DNA of 64,000 nucleotides from contig LUCM01009331.1 in the NCBI GenBank assembly GCA_008360955.1, forward strand, positions 160,099-224,098, given 5' to 3'. The notes beneath the pieces were generated by a model, which saw only the letters and a program-made list of their open reading frames with translations, searched no databases and was not told the origin of the DNA. The stretch is from Fasciolopsis buskii (taxonomy: Eukaryota; Platyhelminthes; Trematoda; Plagiorchiida; Fasciolidae). Shown piece by piece: positions 46,537 through 57,718 of the stretch. The position numbers were made by a program, and so were the translations under genes. Positions within the stretch are counted from its first letter, which is position 1, and each line of letters starts with the position of its first letter.

Positions 46537-47293
46537 CTAATATGATAATATAATACATATATGGTATATATAACATATAACAAATAATATAATAATAAAT
46601 AAAATAGTACTAAATTGAGCACGTCAATAGAATTATTAGCTATGTTGTGAATCTGATCCATTAAAACATGATTGATTCTCAGGATTTCACGGAATCTGAA
46701 AGTAGTATCAACAATTACTCGTGAAAACTGTTTACACGCAATACTTGTTGTAGTCAAAATGGTCTTCCGAATTGTATCGCAGAGTGGTCCAGAATTTCGC
46801 ATCGTAATACCCGAGCAAAGCGTGATTTAGATAACTCAGTCGTGAATGCACGCAATGCCGAAAGCACCCAGCAACCCTGTATTAGAGGAGCAAGTTGCTC
46901 AGTAATCAGTCGATTAGCAACAAACTGATTTGTGCGTTTTTACGTCCCCGTCCGCCTGGGTTCAACGGTGGTTCACCGCCGCTCACGAACTTAACTGTCG
47001 AACACTTTTGTGGCAGCCGATGCATGTGAAGGTTTGCAAATTGGAAGACGGGAGAAAATGATCACTCGCCTCAGCTGACAATCTGATCGAAATCAAAACA
47101 GAAAGTCCTTATTTGCCTGCTAGTGGAAATGTGAGCTTGTGTTGGAGATTAACCGGCAGCCCTACCATACACCTCAGATAAGCACAACTAAACAATCATG
47201 TTGCAGGTGAGTTGAGCAGTTGATGAGCCATTTGGGCGTTGAAAATTTCTGTGCTCGGTGTTTTCCACCCTGATTCACACACGTCACTTGCAG

Positions 47294-47426
47294 CTCATGG
47301 TCAGAGACCACGTGCACTGGCCACTCAATTACGTCCATAATATTTGTAATGAATGCTAACGTTAGGAACAAATCCGTGACTATAATCGACGGAATGCAAC
47401 AGCGAATTGTCGTTCTGTTCGTTACG
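47294..47426 (+). CDS. Plus-strand exon candidate (phase 2 to 0)
   Basis: Acceptor cacacgtcacttgcag, donor TTACG/gtgagg. Forty-four residues (SWSETTCTGHSITSIIFVMN, NKSVTIIDG, IVVLFVT), an NKS site and beta-like strands. A 128-codon minus frame covers the same bases without clear splice sites. Confidence 0.4.
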
Positions 47427-47879
47427 GTGAGGATGATGAGTGCAGCTGGTCGCATGTGCACCATCAAATAAAACTTTAGTAAAGTGTTTTTTGATAGGTA
47501 GCCAGAAGCGGAGGCTACCGTAAGAAACACTGCACGTACATTCCAGGCAAACTCTTGCAAAAAAGCACTTATTAGAAATGGTAAAAATGCTCTGCAGTGA
47601 ACACGAACAGAACTGCGACGGACTGTCGTTCAATACTTAGAACTTCAAGAGAAGAATTCATGTTAACTTTTATTGAATGGTTTTCAATATTTCATTGGAA
47701 TGCACTATCATAGTGCAGAGTCTACTAGAAATATATTACTTCGACTAGACAGGCAAAATTTCTGATATGACCTCAGTTCACACTAGAAAATCAGAATAAC
47801 GTCTATTCACTGAATAGCAGCCGACATTTGCAAACGGATTTTCTACATTGCACGTAAGTACTGAGATCTTATACAACAG

Positions 47880-47958
47880 CTTTAATCTAAAGTCGATATC
47901 CGAACCTAGCGCAAGTCTTCTAGGAAAGCAAAATAAGTTGGCTGTCCAATATCATGAG
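47880..47958 (+). CDS. Plus-strand exon candidate (phase 2 to 0)
   Basis: Acceptor gatcttatacaacag, donor ATGAG/gtgaac. Reads FNLKSISEPSASLLGKQNKL to YHE. Joins the next exon in phase after a 66-bp intron. Confidence 0.45.
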
Positions 47959-48024
47959 GTGAACGCTAACGTTCCCTTTGATAATACTTATATTACAGCC
48001 CAAAACCGTGTGATCCTCTTTCAG

Positions 48025-48085
48025 AGCGCGTATTACTTTGTTCGTTATCCAAAGACGAAACGAAATGAGGAGAATTACAAACCTG
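48025..48085 (+). CDS. Plus-strand exon candidate (phase 0 to 1)
   Basis: Excellent acceptor (gtgatcctctttcag) and donor (CCTG/gtaaat). Reads SAYYFVRYPKTKRNEENYKP. The phase agrees with 47880-47958. The unspliced frame also stays open across both exons and the short intron (ORF to 48138), so intron retention is possible. Confidence 0.48.
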
Positions 48086-48190
48086 GTAAATCGACTATTA
48101 GAATGGATGGCTATAATTTCAAAGCAGGTGGAAGCTAGCTCGTAGAGCAACAGGAATGAGACAAACTGTTTGTGCGCCTGTACGTGTTAG

Positions 48191-48245
48191 TCACGAGATA
48201 AAGTGTGTCGGGTGATCCCGCTAACGTTAATCTGTCAGCCAACAG
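48191..48245 (+). CDS. Small exon candidate, 55 nt (phase 0 to 1)
   Basis: Acceptor gcctgtacgtgttag, donor AACAG/gtgcgt. Only phase 0 is open: SRDKVCRVIPLTLICQPT. Confidence 0.35.
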
Positions 48246-48285
48246 GTGCGTAGGATGTTCGATGACGGAATGGCATACAGACCGG

Positions 48286-48546
48286 TTATTTCCTATTAGT
48301 CACCGGGTTTTCTTGCGGCGAGTGTTTCGGTTGCGTAATCGACGGGTAATTTTCGTCCCCACCATAAAGACACATCGGTAATTTTGGTCTTGGATATCTA
48401 ATTGCTTGAACATCATCAATGTGCGCACACAAACTTGCCCTTAACTCGCCAATAGTTTTTGTTCCAACGAGTAGTAGCAACCTATCGCTAAGAGCTCGTG
48501 AGTTGTTGTGGCAAACGATGAGCGACGATGAATGAGTCACTATCTT
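48286..48546 (-). CDS. Minus-strand terminal exon candidate
   Basis: Acceptor ggacgaattgcag. Phase 0 is open for 86 residues to a stop: hydrophobic start (SSSLIVCHNNS, RLLLLVG), then a Pro/Asn-rich C-terminus (YPRPKLPMCLYGGDENYPS, QPKHSPQENP). Overlaps no plus-strand exon listed here. Confidence 0.38.
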   Translation of the reverse strand, partial: KIVTHSSSLIVCHNNSRALSDRLLLLVGTKTIGELRASLCAHIDDVQAIRYPRPKLPMCLYGGDENYPSITQPKHSPQENPVTNRK

Positions 48547-48615
48547 CTGCAATTCGTCCAGTTTCTACCAAACACAAGCAATATTATCGGATTTTGTTCC
48601 ATTCGGTTTAAACAG

Positions 48616-48688
48616 AAAGAAACAGCAACATTTTATTTTGCCGGCCAGAAAATATTTTTCCTTTCCACAAATCATCCTGACCGCCCAC
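48616..48688 (+). CDS. Plus-strand exon candidate (phase 0 to 1)
   Basis: Acceptor ccattcggtttaaacag, donor CCCAC/gtaaat. Reads KETATFYFAGQKIFFLSTNH then PDRP, a strand-like peptide. Same phase class as 48025 and 48191, so these cannot all be consecutive. Confidence 0.38.
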
Positions 48689-48714
48689 GTAAATGATTTT
48701 TGCTAAAACCCATT

Positions 48715-48716
<2 letters not shown>

Positions 48717-48752
<36 letters not shown>

Positions 48753-48772
48753 GTATATATATATATATATAT
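48717..48772 (+). repeat. (AT)n microsatellite with one ACGT interruption
   Basis: About 28 AT units with a single acgt at 48751-48754. Confidence 0.95.
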
Positions 48773-49103
48773 GGTTTACGGTGAATGAGCAAGTGCGTAA
48801 AAATAGCGTTATCCTGAAAACAGGCTGAAGACTGCCACCATAATAACAGATTGTGCGAAACGGAGAATGTGAATAAAAGCGAATCAATGAGAACACTGGA
48901 GTTGCAAAGATTTTACGGATCGGATAGAAGACATTATGTCACAATCGGGGTGATGACAACAGCGACAAGATGTCACGCGTGTCGTAGACGTCGAACAATT
49001 ATGGTTCCGAAGTTCTCACGTAGTTGCTTGTGCTATCGACTGGCTTGAAATCTGCGAGTTGTGGTGAATATAAGCCAGATTAAATATTCAACAAATGTAT
49101 TAG

Positions 49104-49304
49104 AATTTCACTTTGAATACCGCAAACTATCTTTGCGAAGAACGAGTTGGACAAGTTTTATTGTTCATTTTTCTCTTTGTAAGTCTGGTGTGCTTTGTGT
49201 GTATACATTGCGATAGCAAGCAAAGTGGTATAGAAGTTCGGGTTGAGACTCACCATGCGATCTATCTTTTTCCGCTGAACGATGAATACGTTGGTACTAC
49301 CTGA
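49104..49304 (+). CDS. Transmembrane terminal exon candidate
   Basis: Acceptor caacaaatgtattag. Phase 0 is open for 66 residues to a stop: NFT glycosylation site, a helix of about 20 hydrophobic residues (VLLFIFLFVSLVCFVCIHC), then a short tail ending EYVGTT. This is a type I membrane anchor with a small cytoplasmic tail. Inside the helix lies gtaagtctgg, a perfect donor, which would truncate the helix if used. Preceding exon not identified. Confidence 0.5.
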   Translation, partial: NFTLNTANYLCEERVGQVLLFIFLFVSLVCFVCIHCDSKQSGIEVRVETHHAIYLFPLNDEYVGTT

Positions 49305-49533
49305 AACCTGGAAGGCCTGTCAGAGACAGATCCACCTTGGGGACTGAGGCAAGTATTGCTCCGGTGTTTTTCATTATCCAGAAGGGACGGATGGAAACTC
49401 TTCATTCCTCGTGTTGACTTCTGAACGCACTTGGCATGTTGTTCCTTAAGTGGTTGCTGTAAAAAGCATTGGATAACGATTTTTTCCAAAACTCATCAGG
49501 AAGCCAATGGATGTCCTATAAGTGCTTCATTTT

Positions 49534-49929
49534 CTACTGGTTGGCATATTCTCTGTGAAATGCTACATTATTTTGGTAAAAAGACTGTAAAATAGACAGT
49601 CTGGAGCATGAATAATGAACATCACGTGTCAGTATCCCTAAAATAACTCCATTCTTAAAGAGGCCTAAAAAGGAAACTAGTAGTTCACCTACTACACCTA
49701 AAGCCATGCAGTGGTGGGTCCCTGACGTAAACCGAGTTACTATCACCTTTTTCATCCTCATAGGGGAAAATAAAATTTTCACACCATAATTTTCCCTAGG
49801 CTCCTGAGCCTCTGAAATCTTTTGAATTGTGACGTGATAGCTTGAATTATTCATGTCGACCGATGTTTTTAGTGTTGCTGTCAATTTGTGCACTATTGGA
49901 AACGCACAGTCCCAGCAATTCGGAAACAT
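49534..49929 (-). CDS. 131-codon minus ORF containing a possible micro-exon
   Basis: The ORF itself has no full set of sites, but inside it 49785-49811 (27 nt) lies between caaaagatttcag and TTATG/gtgtga and in phase 1 reads AQEPRENY, in the style of the 4-10 kb micro-exons (QEP, tyrosine, acidic). Could be a relic or a second micro-exon gene. Confidence 0.3.
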   Translation of the reverse strand: MFPNCWDCAFPIVHKLTATLKTSVDMNNSSYHVTIQKISEAQEPRENYGVKILFSPMRMKKVIVTRFTSGTHHCMALGVVGELLVSFLGLFKNGVILGILTRDVHYSCSRLSILQSFYQNNVAFHREYANQ

Positions 49930-50940
49930 AAGTTACATACATATTAGAAAACTCTCGAAAAGGAAGATTTTTGTTATTTTTGGATTTCATTTCCATACTC
50001 TGAAATCTTTTTTACTGACTTCATCCGCAAATGAATTCGCTGTTTTCGCCTACTGTGGTCTTCATTTTACTTTTCGTAGTCCATTTCGTCAAGTGGAAAC
50101 CGCATGGTGACTGTTTGGGTCTTACTGCATAAAGACTGTCTTTTCCAGTAGGTTTTGGATTGCATCACACATAACTAACCACAATCGACCTATTTGGACT
50201 TGATTTCCTCCTCTGATGCCGCCAGACCATAAACACACCCGGTTGAAACGATTAGTGTCTAGTTACATAAAGTGAACACTTGCAAAATTGATTCACAATT
50301 CAAATTCCAGCTTGCATCTACTTACTTATCATGCCTAGAAAGAGGAATGATGTTTTGTTTTGATAATGTTTGTAAATTGAACCATCCTCCATGTGAGGAC
50401 TGATTTTCAGTCGGATTGATGTTGTTATTGGCGGAAGATGCAAGCGCATATTAAGCTTCTTGGTTGTATCTACCAATTAGTATGGCGATGTGCCCTCAAA
50501 TGATTATTTAAAAGGTATCTCAATTTGGCTGGCTACCCCTAAATCCCTGGAACATACGGAAACAACATGAGATTTCGTACCTTCTCAATGGTAGATTGCA
50601 ACTCGCCGTCTGCCGGCCCGTTGCCAAACCTGACTTGACATGACCTTATGCGGTTCTATGGCAGTTCAAACTTCAGAATCAAATTTTGTGGGTCCCTCGC
50701 CGCCCATGAAGCGGGCCTTAGTATTCATGGAACATCCCCACTTCAGTCCACCCATGTAAGAAGCAAGTAATTTGTAATAGAAAACTCTGATAATTCCCGC
50801 TGAATACACCGAGAAAATACAAGCTCGTATGCCGTGTTTCCTACTTATGTCATTGCATTACAACAAATCAGGAAAATTTTAAACAGATTGGGTTAGTCAG
50901 AGAGGGGATGTGAAAGGGATCGTTGATGTTCACTGGACAG

Positions 50941-51005
50941 CTCGAAAACAGATGAACGTGTTATGTAAATTACTGCAGTGTTTGAGTTTTGCACTGTGGT
51001 GGAAG
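50941..51005 (+). CDS. Plus-strand small exon candidate (phase 1 to 0)
   Basis: Acceptor gatgttcactggacag, donor GGAAG/gtgggc. Only phase 1 is open: RKQMNVLCKLLQCLSFALWW, helix-like. Confidence 0.3.
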
Positions 51006-52243
51006 GTGGGCCAGGAGAGATGAAGGGCAACCACTACCTGTTTTTTTTTGCACACAGTGGACGAATGTGAAGAAGGATTGCGAAAGGTTCCTTTGTGCTC
51101 AAGATACAACAAAAAACCAAACTAGACTGCCAAGACCGGACCTTATACAGGGCAAGTAAAGCTTACCTGATATTGACGGTGCGGTTAGTCTGCGCTGGGT
51201 TTAAACCCACTGCGCTATTGAGTAACCTAATTGTCCCAAGGCTCAACCAACCAACCAAACAACCATAATTCCACCTGACTAATCCAAACCTCTTTAGACT
51301 TTTCCTTGTTATATTATAATATAATGGGTTCGGTAGGAATCACCGGAAACGAGCCTGTTCGTCTGCTTGCTTGTTCTCTCAATGAAAAGGTTGTTGGCGT
51401 TGTTAACTTATGCCAGATTTCATTCGTTCAATGACTGAAGTTGCAAACTTTCAGGCTTTCCAAAAATGATGCATACTGCTTTTTTAAATAACATTAGAGT
51501 TAATCCAAGGAGCGTTTTGTGTTTCACCGGAAACTGTCAGTTTACATTACTTGTACCACCAAAAAAGAGTAAAACAATTCATATAGAATTCGGCGATTCT
51601 CATTTCTGGAATATTCTTTTCTCAAAGTGTCTGATGGGTTGTTGACTTTTTCTCCGAACGGTAGTTTTGTGAGCTGGATTCGCGGTTACATCAGCCCCGT
51701 TTATGAGTGCTACATTCTTTATCGCCTCGGTTATCGATTTTGTGAATAACAGGTCTGTTCTGGTACATCAGGGTTTGATTCTGGCTGGCTTGATGCTCTC
51801 ATGCTGATCCAATGCTCCGGAGAAATTTCGGCCTAGATTCTATCCGGACCTGTAAGTATAACGTCTGAGGGCAAGCCACAATGCTGTTAAAACAGATTTT
51901 TCTGCTTATTCAGCACAGGCCCATTCCGAATTGAAGATGAACTTTGCAACAATCACATTCGTTAAGAAATAAATCACCCAGTAAATGCAACCAAATTGTT
52001 GTTGGACTAATCAGTAATAATCGTTAGAACAATTTTCCCCTTTACAATATTTTGCAACATTCCAATTCCCCTATTCATGGTCTACCGACCAACAGTCTCT
52101 TACCAACCAGTCCGCGAATAACAAGTACGCTGGAAAACAAAACTGGACAAGAACACGATTCTTTCCTTGAAAGCCCTTTTCTGTTTCGATTTCGGTTAAT
52201 GAATTTGACTGTTTCGCTTGAGGAATAAACTGTACTTTTCCAG
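51006..52243. other. No gene seen
   Basis: A short (CCAA)n run at about 51243-51266, otherwise nothing recognised. Confidence 0.35.
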
Positions 52244-52498
52244 TCAATGGCTTCTTTTTGCCTTCCCGTTAGTCTGCTGCATACATTCCGCAATCTCTTG
52301 CTTCGGATTTTCGTTGGCGCCTTCAGTCGTCGTCTGCGGGATGATTGTCTTCCCCAGAGCAACTATACAAAAAGTTGAGTAGTTTTTTTCCAAAAAGAAT
52401 CCTGTATGCCATGGATTCAGTCCATGTAACTGAACGTGACAAAATGAAGCAGGCTGCTGGATGTATTTGGTTTATTAGCCTCACGTAGATTGCGTTAT
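52244..52498 (-). CDS. Minus-strand terminal exon(s) with two possible C-termini
   Basis: Acceptor cttgatccacttgcag (exon from 52498), phase 1: NAIYVRLINQIHPAACF ... LFGKKLLNFLYSCSGED, stop at 52323 after an acidic end. A second excellent acceptor (caactttttgtatag) opens an exon from 52362 whose phase 1 reads ALGKTIIPQTTTEGANENPK to a stop at 52244. Phase fits the exon at 55346-55481 upstream. Confidence 0.4.
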
Positions 52499-53339
52499 CT
52501 GCAAGTGGATCAAGATAGCAACCAAACAGACTACGTGTTATTTCAACAGTGCACAAGATTTGTAAGCTTTCAAAGCAAATGTTGAAACCTGTGAGTTTCG
52601 GCTGCCACTGAATAGCGAATACGAATTACCAAAGCGAGCATCAAGGCTTTTGCGAACCGCCAACGTACAGACTTACGGAATCTAACTTGGTTAGTATGAT
52701 AGGATTAGCTTCTTTGGTCATTTTTCATTAGAACCAAAAGACATAGGTGAACAAGACCCAAATAGCGTCGTGACTGCTCTTTGGTTATTTTGTGTTGTCA
52801 TGAAGAATCATTTGGTACGACAGAAGCAAAATCGACACACAAACCAAACACTTGATCTTCCACTTATCGGGCAAACACTCTAAAAGTGAGCTTCTGTTGG
52901 GAAGCAGCACTAAATGACCACACACCCAGGGTGGAATTAAGGACGTTACACATCAATCAGGTCCGTTGTCTGGGGCTAGCGATTTTAGTTAAGACCTACC
53001 TGAAATATTTTTGTATGTTCAAATGAGTATTAGGTGCATTCATTAGCGTACTAAAATCATCAATCGAAGTCATTTGCTTTGACAGGAATTACAGAAACCA
53101 TCGTGGACTATAGGTTCCTATTCATCTTTGCGTTCACTGCGATACTCCCAATCGCCAAATGAGTGAGCACGTTCGCCGATGACCGGACAGCAGACAGCTT
53201 CTGAAGCCATCTAATCACAGGGTGGATACGATTTTGTGTGTGGATTGGTCTACTTACCTTCATTATGCTTTACTATAAGATGTTTTGTTACATTAAATTA
53301 TGCAAGGAACTAAGTTTAACCGGTTCTCAATCTGCTCAG

Positions 53340-53429
53340 TTCTTGAAACAGCCACTAGTATTAATAAGCTGGGTCGTATTGAGCAGTCTAAAGATTACAG
53401 TTACTAGGCCGCCCGAACTTGACCATTAG
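53340..53429 (+). CDS. Plus-strand exon candidate
   Basis: Acceptor ggttctcaatctgctcag; phase 0 reads FLKQPLVLISWVVLSSLKIT to a stop. Hydrophobic; may be a membrane or signal segment. No donor assigned. Confidence 0.3.
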   Translation, partial: FLKQPLVLISWVVLSSLKITVTRPPELDH

Positions 53430-53836
53430 GTTTTCGTTTTCTTGTGCTATAGATTGAACGATAACTACACCGATAATAAGTCAGTTACACTAACCCCATG
53501 TTAACCAAATTTACATTCCGCTAAACCAAATTTTCGCGAATCAACTCGGTCATATGACGTAGTTTTGCGGAATTAAAGAGCGAATAGACAAAACTGAACG
53601 GGTTTTCCATCCCGCTATATTGCTCGTCTCTCGAAGGAATTTCGTTAGTTAGTATCAAACCACTACGAGTATACCAATCGGTATAAACATTAAGCGAACT
53701 GTTCCGTGATGGCGTATCGTAGAAATGCATTTAAGCGGTTAGGAAAGCCGTAAATGTGCACTGCGATGAAGCTTATCCAGAAAGATTACAAGAAAAAGTT
53801 GGAAATTATTATCTTCAAAATTTTTCCATTTCTAAG

Positions 53837-53966
53837 GCAGCCTCAGACGACAATCTCAGTCATGGTTTGTGGTGTTGGTTCTGCAATCATGGTATTCTTT
53901 GTTTGTGACATTGTCTATCATACTCCCGCTGTTGTAATTATAGTGCCCACTCCTGGTGTTCGCTAA
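53837..53966 (+). CDS. Transmembrane terminal exon candidate
   Basis: Acceptor aatttttccatttctaag. Phase 2 reads QPQTTISVMVCGVGSAIMVF then FVCDIVYHTPAVVIIV to a stop after 42 residues. One clear hydrophobic helix. Unknown protein; preceding exon not identified. Confidence 0.42.
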
Positions 53967-54204
53967 GGTAGTTTTTAATTGTGTTGGTTACGGACATTTC
54001 TTTACCTTACCAAAGATACATCTCGTAATTGTGTCGTCTTAAGAACTTTCGTGAGTTGTGACATTTACTTCTTAGTCAAAGATGTAGCGCTCAAAAGTTG
54101 ATTGGCGAAAGACTTAAATGGAGTAGCATTTCACAGAAGCTTGGCCACGAAATTTATAGCCATTTCAGTTCAGTTGACAAAGGACTTTGAGAAAGGGTAA
54201 CCGT

Positions 54205-54250
54205 GTCCTGCCTGCCTTACAGGATGCTAATCCACTGAGACACCACCGTC
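54205..54250 (-). repeat. tRNA-like A-box region
   Basis: Minus strand reads ggtgtctcagtggattagcatcctgtaaggcagg-type sequence in pieces resembling the 5' half of a tRNA and the unit at 21.9 kb; the B box is degraded (cacggttaccc). Confidence 0.35.
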
Positions 54251-54984
54251 CGAAAACGGTATTCAGAGTTCTTTGTGAATACTTCTACCGAAGAGAGAGA
54301 ATAATTAAACAAAAGCCAAGATTATTGTAAAGCAAGGTATTTCTGAAGCAAATAAATATTTGCGGGGGACAGATATCGTGTAAGCTTTGATTTGTCTAGT
54401 TCAAACAAATGAGTAGTGTGTCGCTTGTGGAAAAATTATAAGTCTGACTGGAATGGAAGGGTAATCGTTCGATAAAAGAGGATCTAGCAACCGTAAGTGA
54501 AACTGTTGGCTATTTTTTCTAGTTCTAAAACGACAGCAACAAAAAATAAGCAATTAGGCAACGGCGTTACAAAAACTACTATGAAAGCATCGCAAAAGAG
54601 GCTAGTCTCAATTTTTGAAGGAAACGAAAATGTGCGCACATCAATCGCTGTCTTGCCATGATGGCATCTAACTACGCGCTCGATGAATTTAGTACATCAC
54701 TGGACTTGGCAGACTACTCTCTATTGATGCAGGCCGTATTCCTCGTTCAATGAACCCTATGCTGATGAAAGGCCTGAAAGATTTAAGGGGAACGAGGAAG
54801 TCCTCACTATTTTCCTTCGGCCAAGATTGTTGAATGCAGACCACACTTGATTGAGTGAGGTCAAGGGATCGGCGTTCAGGCGTAAAAGGTCGTGGCATTT
54901 GGACGTGAAGCTCACGGGTTCTAAACCTCTCACCGTCAGTGAAATTTCACAGTTGGTGGCCTTTGTTTGCCTTGGCCTCCTCCA

Positions 54985-55055
54985 TGCAAGCGATGTGAGC
55001 AGTTGTTTTAATGATAAAGTAGCGAAAATAGTAGTCCGAAACGTTGGCTGAGCAT
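54985..55055 (+). repeat. Fragment sharing the GTAGTC(C)GAAACGTTGGC core of the foldback elements
   Basis: Contains taatgataaagtagcg and tagtagtccgaaacgttggc. The second piece matches the hairpin-GAAAC core of the foldback arms with one inserted base. The first resembles a CTGATGA-like core. Suggests a related retroelement end. Confidence 0.35.
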
Positions 55056-55345
55056 CGTAGTTTTCTAAGAGAGGTTTGATGCTAGTGCTAACCAAGCACG
55101 GAATGATCATTTTTATTATTGTGCTGCTGATGGCTAACCGTTAACCAGCATGACTACCTTCCTCGGATCAGATCAATTTCAACCAATATAGTGGCCAGGG
55201 TAATGAGAATGATAAACCAGAACTAATTTGTATGGAAGTTTCTCCTGATGATAACTCGTGGGTGATATGAAGAAAGCGTGTAAATGATAACAAGTAGCAG
55301 GTCCTGAAACTAACAAAATGTAGCAGAACCAATAGAGGGATGCAC

Positions 55346-55481
55346 CTTGTAATTTCGGCAGCGCATTAGTATCTATAGGGATCTGCTTATTTCTCGACGA
55401 AATGACTTCTCCACGGTCTTGGTCAGCAATCGATGGCCTGGTCAAATGTGCATACGCATACTGTAGTTCGAGTGGCATACG
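55346..55481 (-). CDS. Minus-strand exon candidate (phase 0 to 1)
   Basis: Acceptor aggatatactgacttcag, donor TACAAG/gtgcat. Forty-five residues (PLELQYAYAHLTRPSIADQD, NKQIPIDTNALPKLQ). Good composition; exit phase matches 52498. Confidence 0.45.
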
Positions 55482-55752
55482 CTGAAGTCAGTATATCCTG
55501 GACAATTTCACATTTCTGTCCAACATTTGTTATGGCTTTCATCGTCAGTGCACTTCATGCAAGGCCATATGGACGAATTTTAATGATCTAAATATTAGGG
55601 CTTCAATGATAAGCTGCTTCATGTGACTGGATGCAGATCGATGTGCCTCTGCCGAACAATCTAATCGGTCAATTGATCATTTCATTTTCGCTGACTTTGG
55701 TAAGAATCAACTGAGACAGTTGACCGACTGCTTAAAACCTGAAACAACTTAC

Positions 55753-55890
55753 GCATCATTCGTTGATTGCGAAATCGGACGGCAATTATCTCTTCAGTTT
55801 CGAAGCCCGTGTTCTGGGGAATGTGACTTTCCAACTTGATTGACTTTTCATAGGAGGTTAGCGTCCAAGTATGAAGTCCTCTTAGACACA
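55753..55890 (-). CDS. Minus-strand symmetrical exon candidate (phase 1 to 1)
   Basis: Acceptor gattatgttttgcactag, ideal donor GATGC/gtaagt. Forty-five residues (CLRGLHTWTLTSYEKSIKLE, GFETEEIIAVRFRNQR), 138 nt. Contains a SYEK motif like the micro-exon gene. One of the better-supported isolated exons. Confidence 0.45.
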
Positions 55891-56452
55891 CTAGTGCAAA
55901 ACATAATCAAAACTTTCGTCATGTTTCTGAACGTTCTTGTCAAAATTGGAAAGTTATTCATCGTGCGATGTCGCATATCTGAAAATTAATCCAGATGGCA
56001 AATGGATAATCTACACCAAAAATTTTACTCTAATCTATAAATACTCGTTCCTGTCACCCTTAGAAATAAGAACAAATTGAACGGGATGCAGTATGTAATT
56101 TGATCATTGAAGCAAATAGCATTTCTCTAAACAACTGTTAGGCTTCCTGTACTGTGCTAATACCGTTGGCTTGCTTGAATTTTCCTTCTCAATGTCCCTT
56201 TGCTAAGCAGAGTACCAGTTAATCTCACTCATTTAAGTCGGCCATTTTCGGTTTATTCAGGCTGACTGGTTAACTTCGTGAACCTATACTTTCTTAAATG
56301 CAATACCCTAGTTAAATCAATCCTTACCTGTGGGATGCTTTTATACAGTATTTTGCAAAAAACATTTAAGCTAAGTTGGACTCGTCTTCAATGATATTAA
56401 GCTTGAGGTGTGCTAAAGGGGTTCACGTGACTGATACTTTATTCAATTCTAG

Positions 56453-56537
56453 CTGTGAAATTGCTGAAGCCAGACCAACTTTCGTCAACTACTGCTTGTC
56501 TGACATCTCAGGAAAAATAACTGCTAAGATGGATCTC
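56453..56537 (+). CDS. Plus-strand exon candidate (phase 2 to 0)
   Basis: Acceptor tactttattcaattctag, ideal donor GATCTC/gtaagt. Reads CEIAEARPTFVNYCLSDISG to AKMDL, with two cysteines. The frame is also open on both sides (56376-56612). Confidence 0.42.
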
Positions 56538-57638
56538 GTAAGTTCATTCCACCTGGAATACAAGAGAGTGCATGGTTCCTCTAACGCTTTCGTCACCGTC
56601 GTCAGTGAGTGAAGCAGTCCATCGGAAATTTTCGTGGATCCTCTGAATAGGAATCCCTTAAGCATTTAAATCCGTCTACGACCACGTACAGAAGACGTTT
56701 AGCCGGGAGTACAGTGAGTTGAATCGACTTGTGAGTTTCAGTGCTACTACTCCTGGAAGCCTTCTTCGTCACTTATTATTGCTCAGCCAGTATCCAGCAT
56801 TTCGAGTGGTAGGATGGGAGGACAAATAGCAATGGAATGAATTCATTTTGGATCACTCAACTGAGCATACTGCAGTGATTCTTTTGCGTCTTGACTTCTC
56901 CTTAATCTGTGGCACAGCATCTCTGTGTGTATGACACATACTAGTATATCTACATCTGACCGAAATTTACTTCATTTTCCGAGCATCGAGATTCTAACAA
57001 CGAAACCGTTTTCCTTCCCAATGACTTCTTTTTGAAGGAATTCAAAGTTTGTATTATCTCTTACATGATAAAAAATTTGAATACGAAACAATTCGACTTC
57101 TACACCTTATTCATCTAAGCAAAACTTACTTCTTTCACAGACATGAAGTCCGGCAAAAACCTTTTTCTGTCTGATTCTATGCGTTCCTTTACATGTTAAT
57201 TTATTCGTACCGTGTGACTATGGTCCACTCAACATTTCTCGGCTTTCTCATCCCTGTTTTTTCCCCATGATAAATATCAATGAATTACTAAATATACGAA
57301 ATGGCTAGTTTGAAAGAGTGTTCATTAGAGTGGAAGTGAGTAAAGCCAACGTAATTTGTTCCTCTCATCAAGTCGTTGTCTTGATTTATGCAAAATTCAC
57401 AGGATCTTGCAAGGCCCTTCAAGCACAGCAGAACTGAGTCAATTAAATGTTCCGCAAAAGTGTTTGTTGACTGTTTAAAAAATGTTTACATTTCATATTG
57501 AATTCACGAGGAAAATACTGATCTATTTTTATTGTAGCCCGCTCACAGTCACCGATAGCCTCATTGGACTCGAAAGAACCACCAGCAGTAGGACAGAATA
57601 GTGCTGGCTGGACGACCTTCAACTCACATTGCCGATAG

Positions 57639-57718
57639 CGTTCGAAAATCATAAAGCTGTCCTGTTCATAGCCTTCAGTTACCATTACATCACCTTCCGT
57701 CTACCATTACCAAATATG
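57639..57718 (+). CDS. Plus-strand exon candidate (phase 1 to 0)
   Basis: Acceptor caactcacattgccgatag, donor ATATG/gtggat. Reads FENHKAVLFIAFSYHYITFR then LPLPNM. A minus ORF (57443-57685) overlaps and is in the right phase to follow 58524-58832, but its acceptor is purine-rich. Confidence 0.32.

Noticed and set aside
54757..55110. 117-codon minus ORF
   Set aside because: No paired splice sites and it overlaps repeat-like sequence; treated as chance or repeat-derived.
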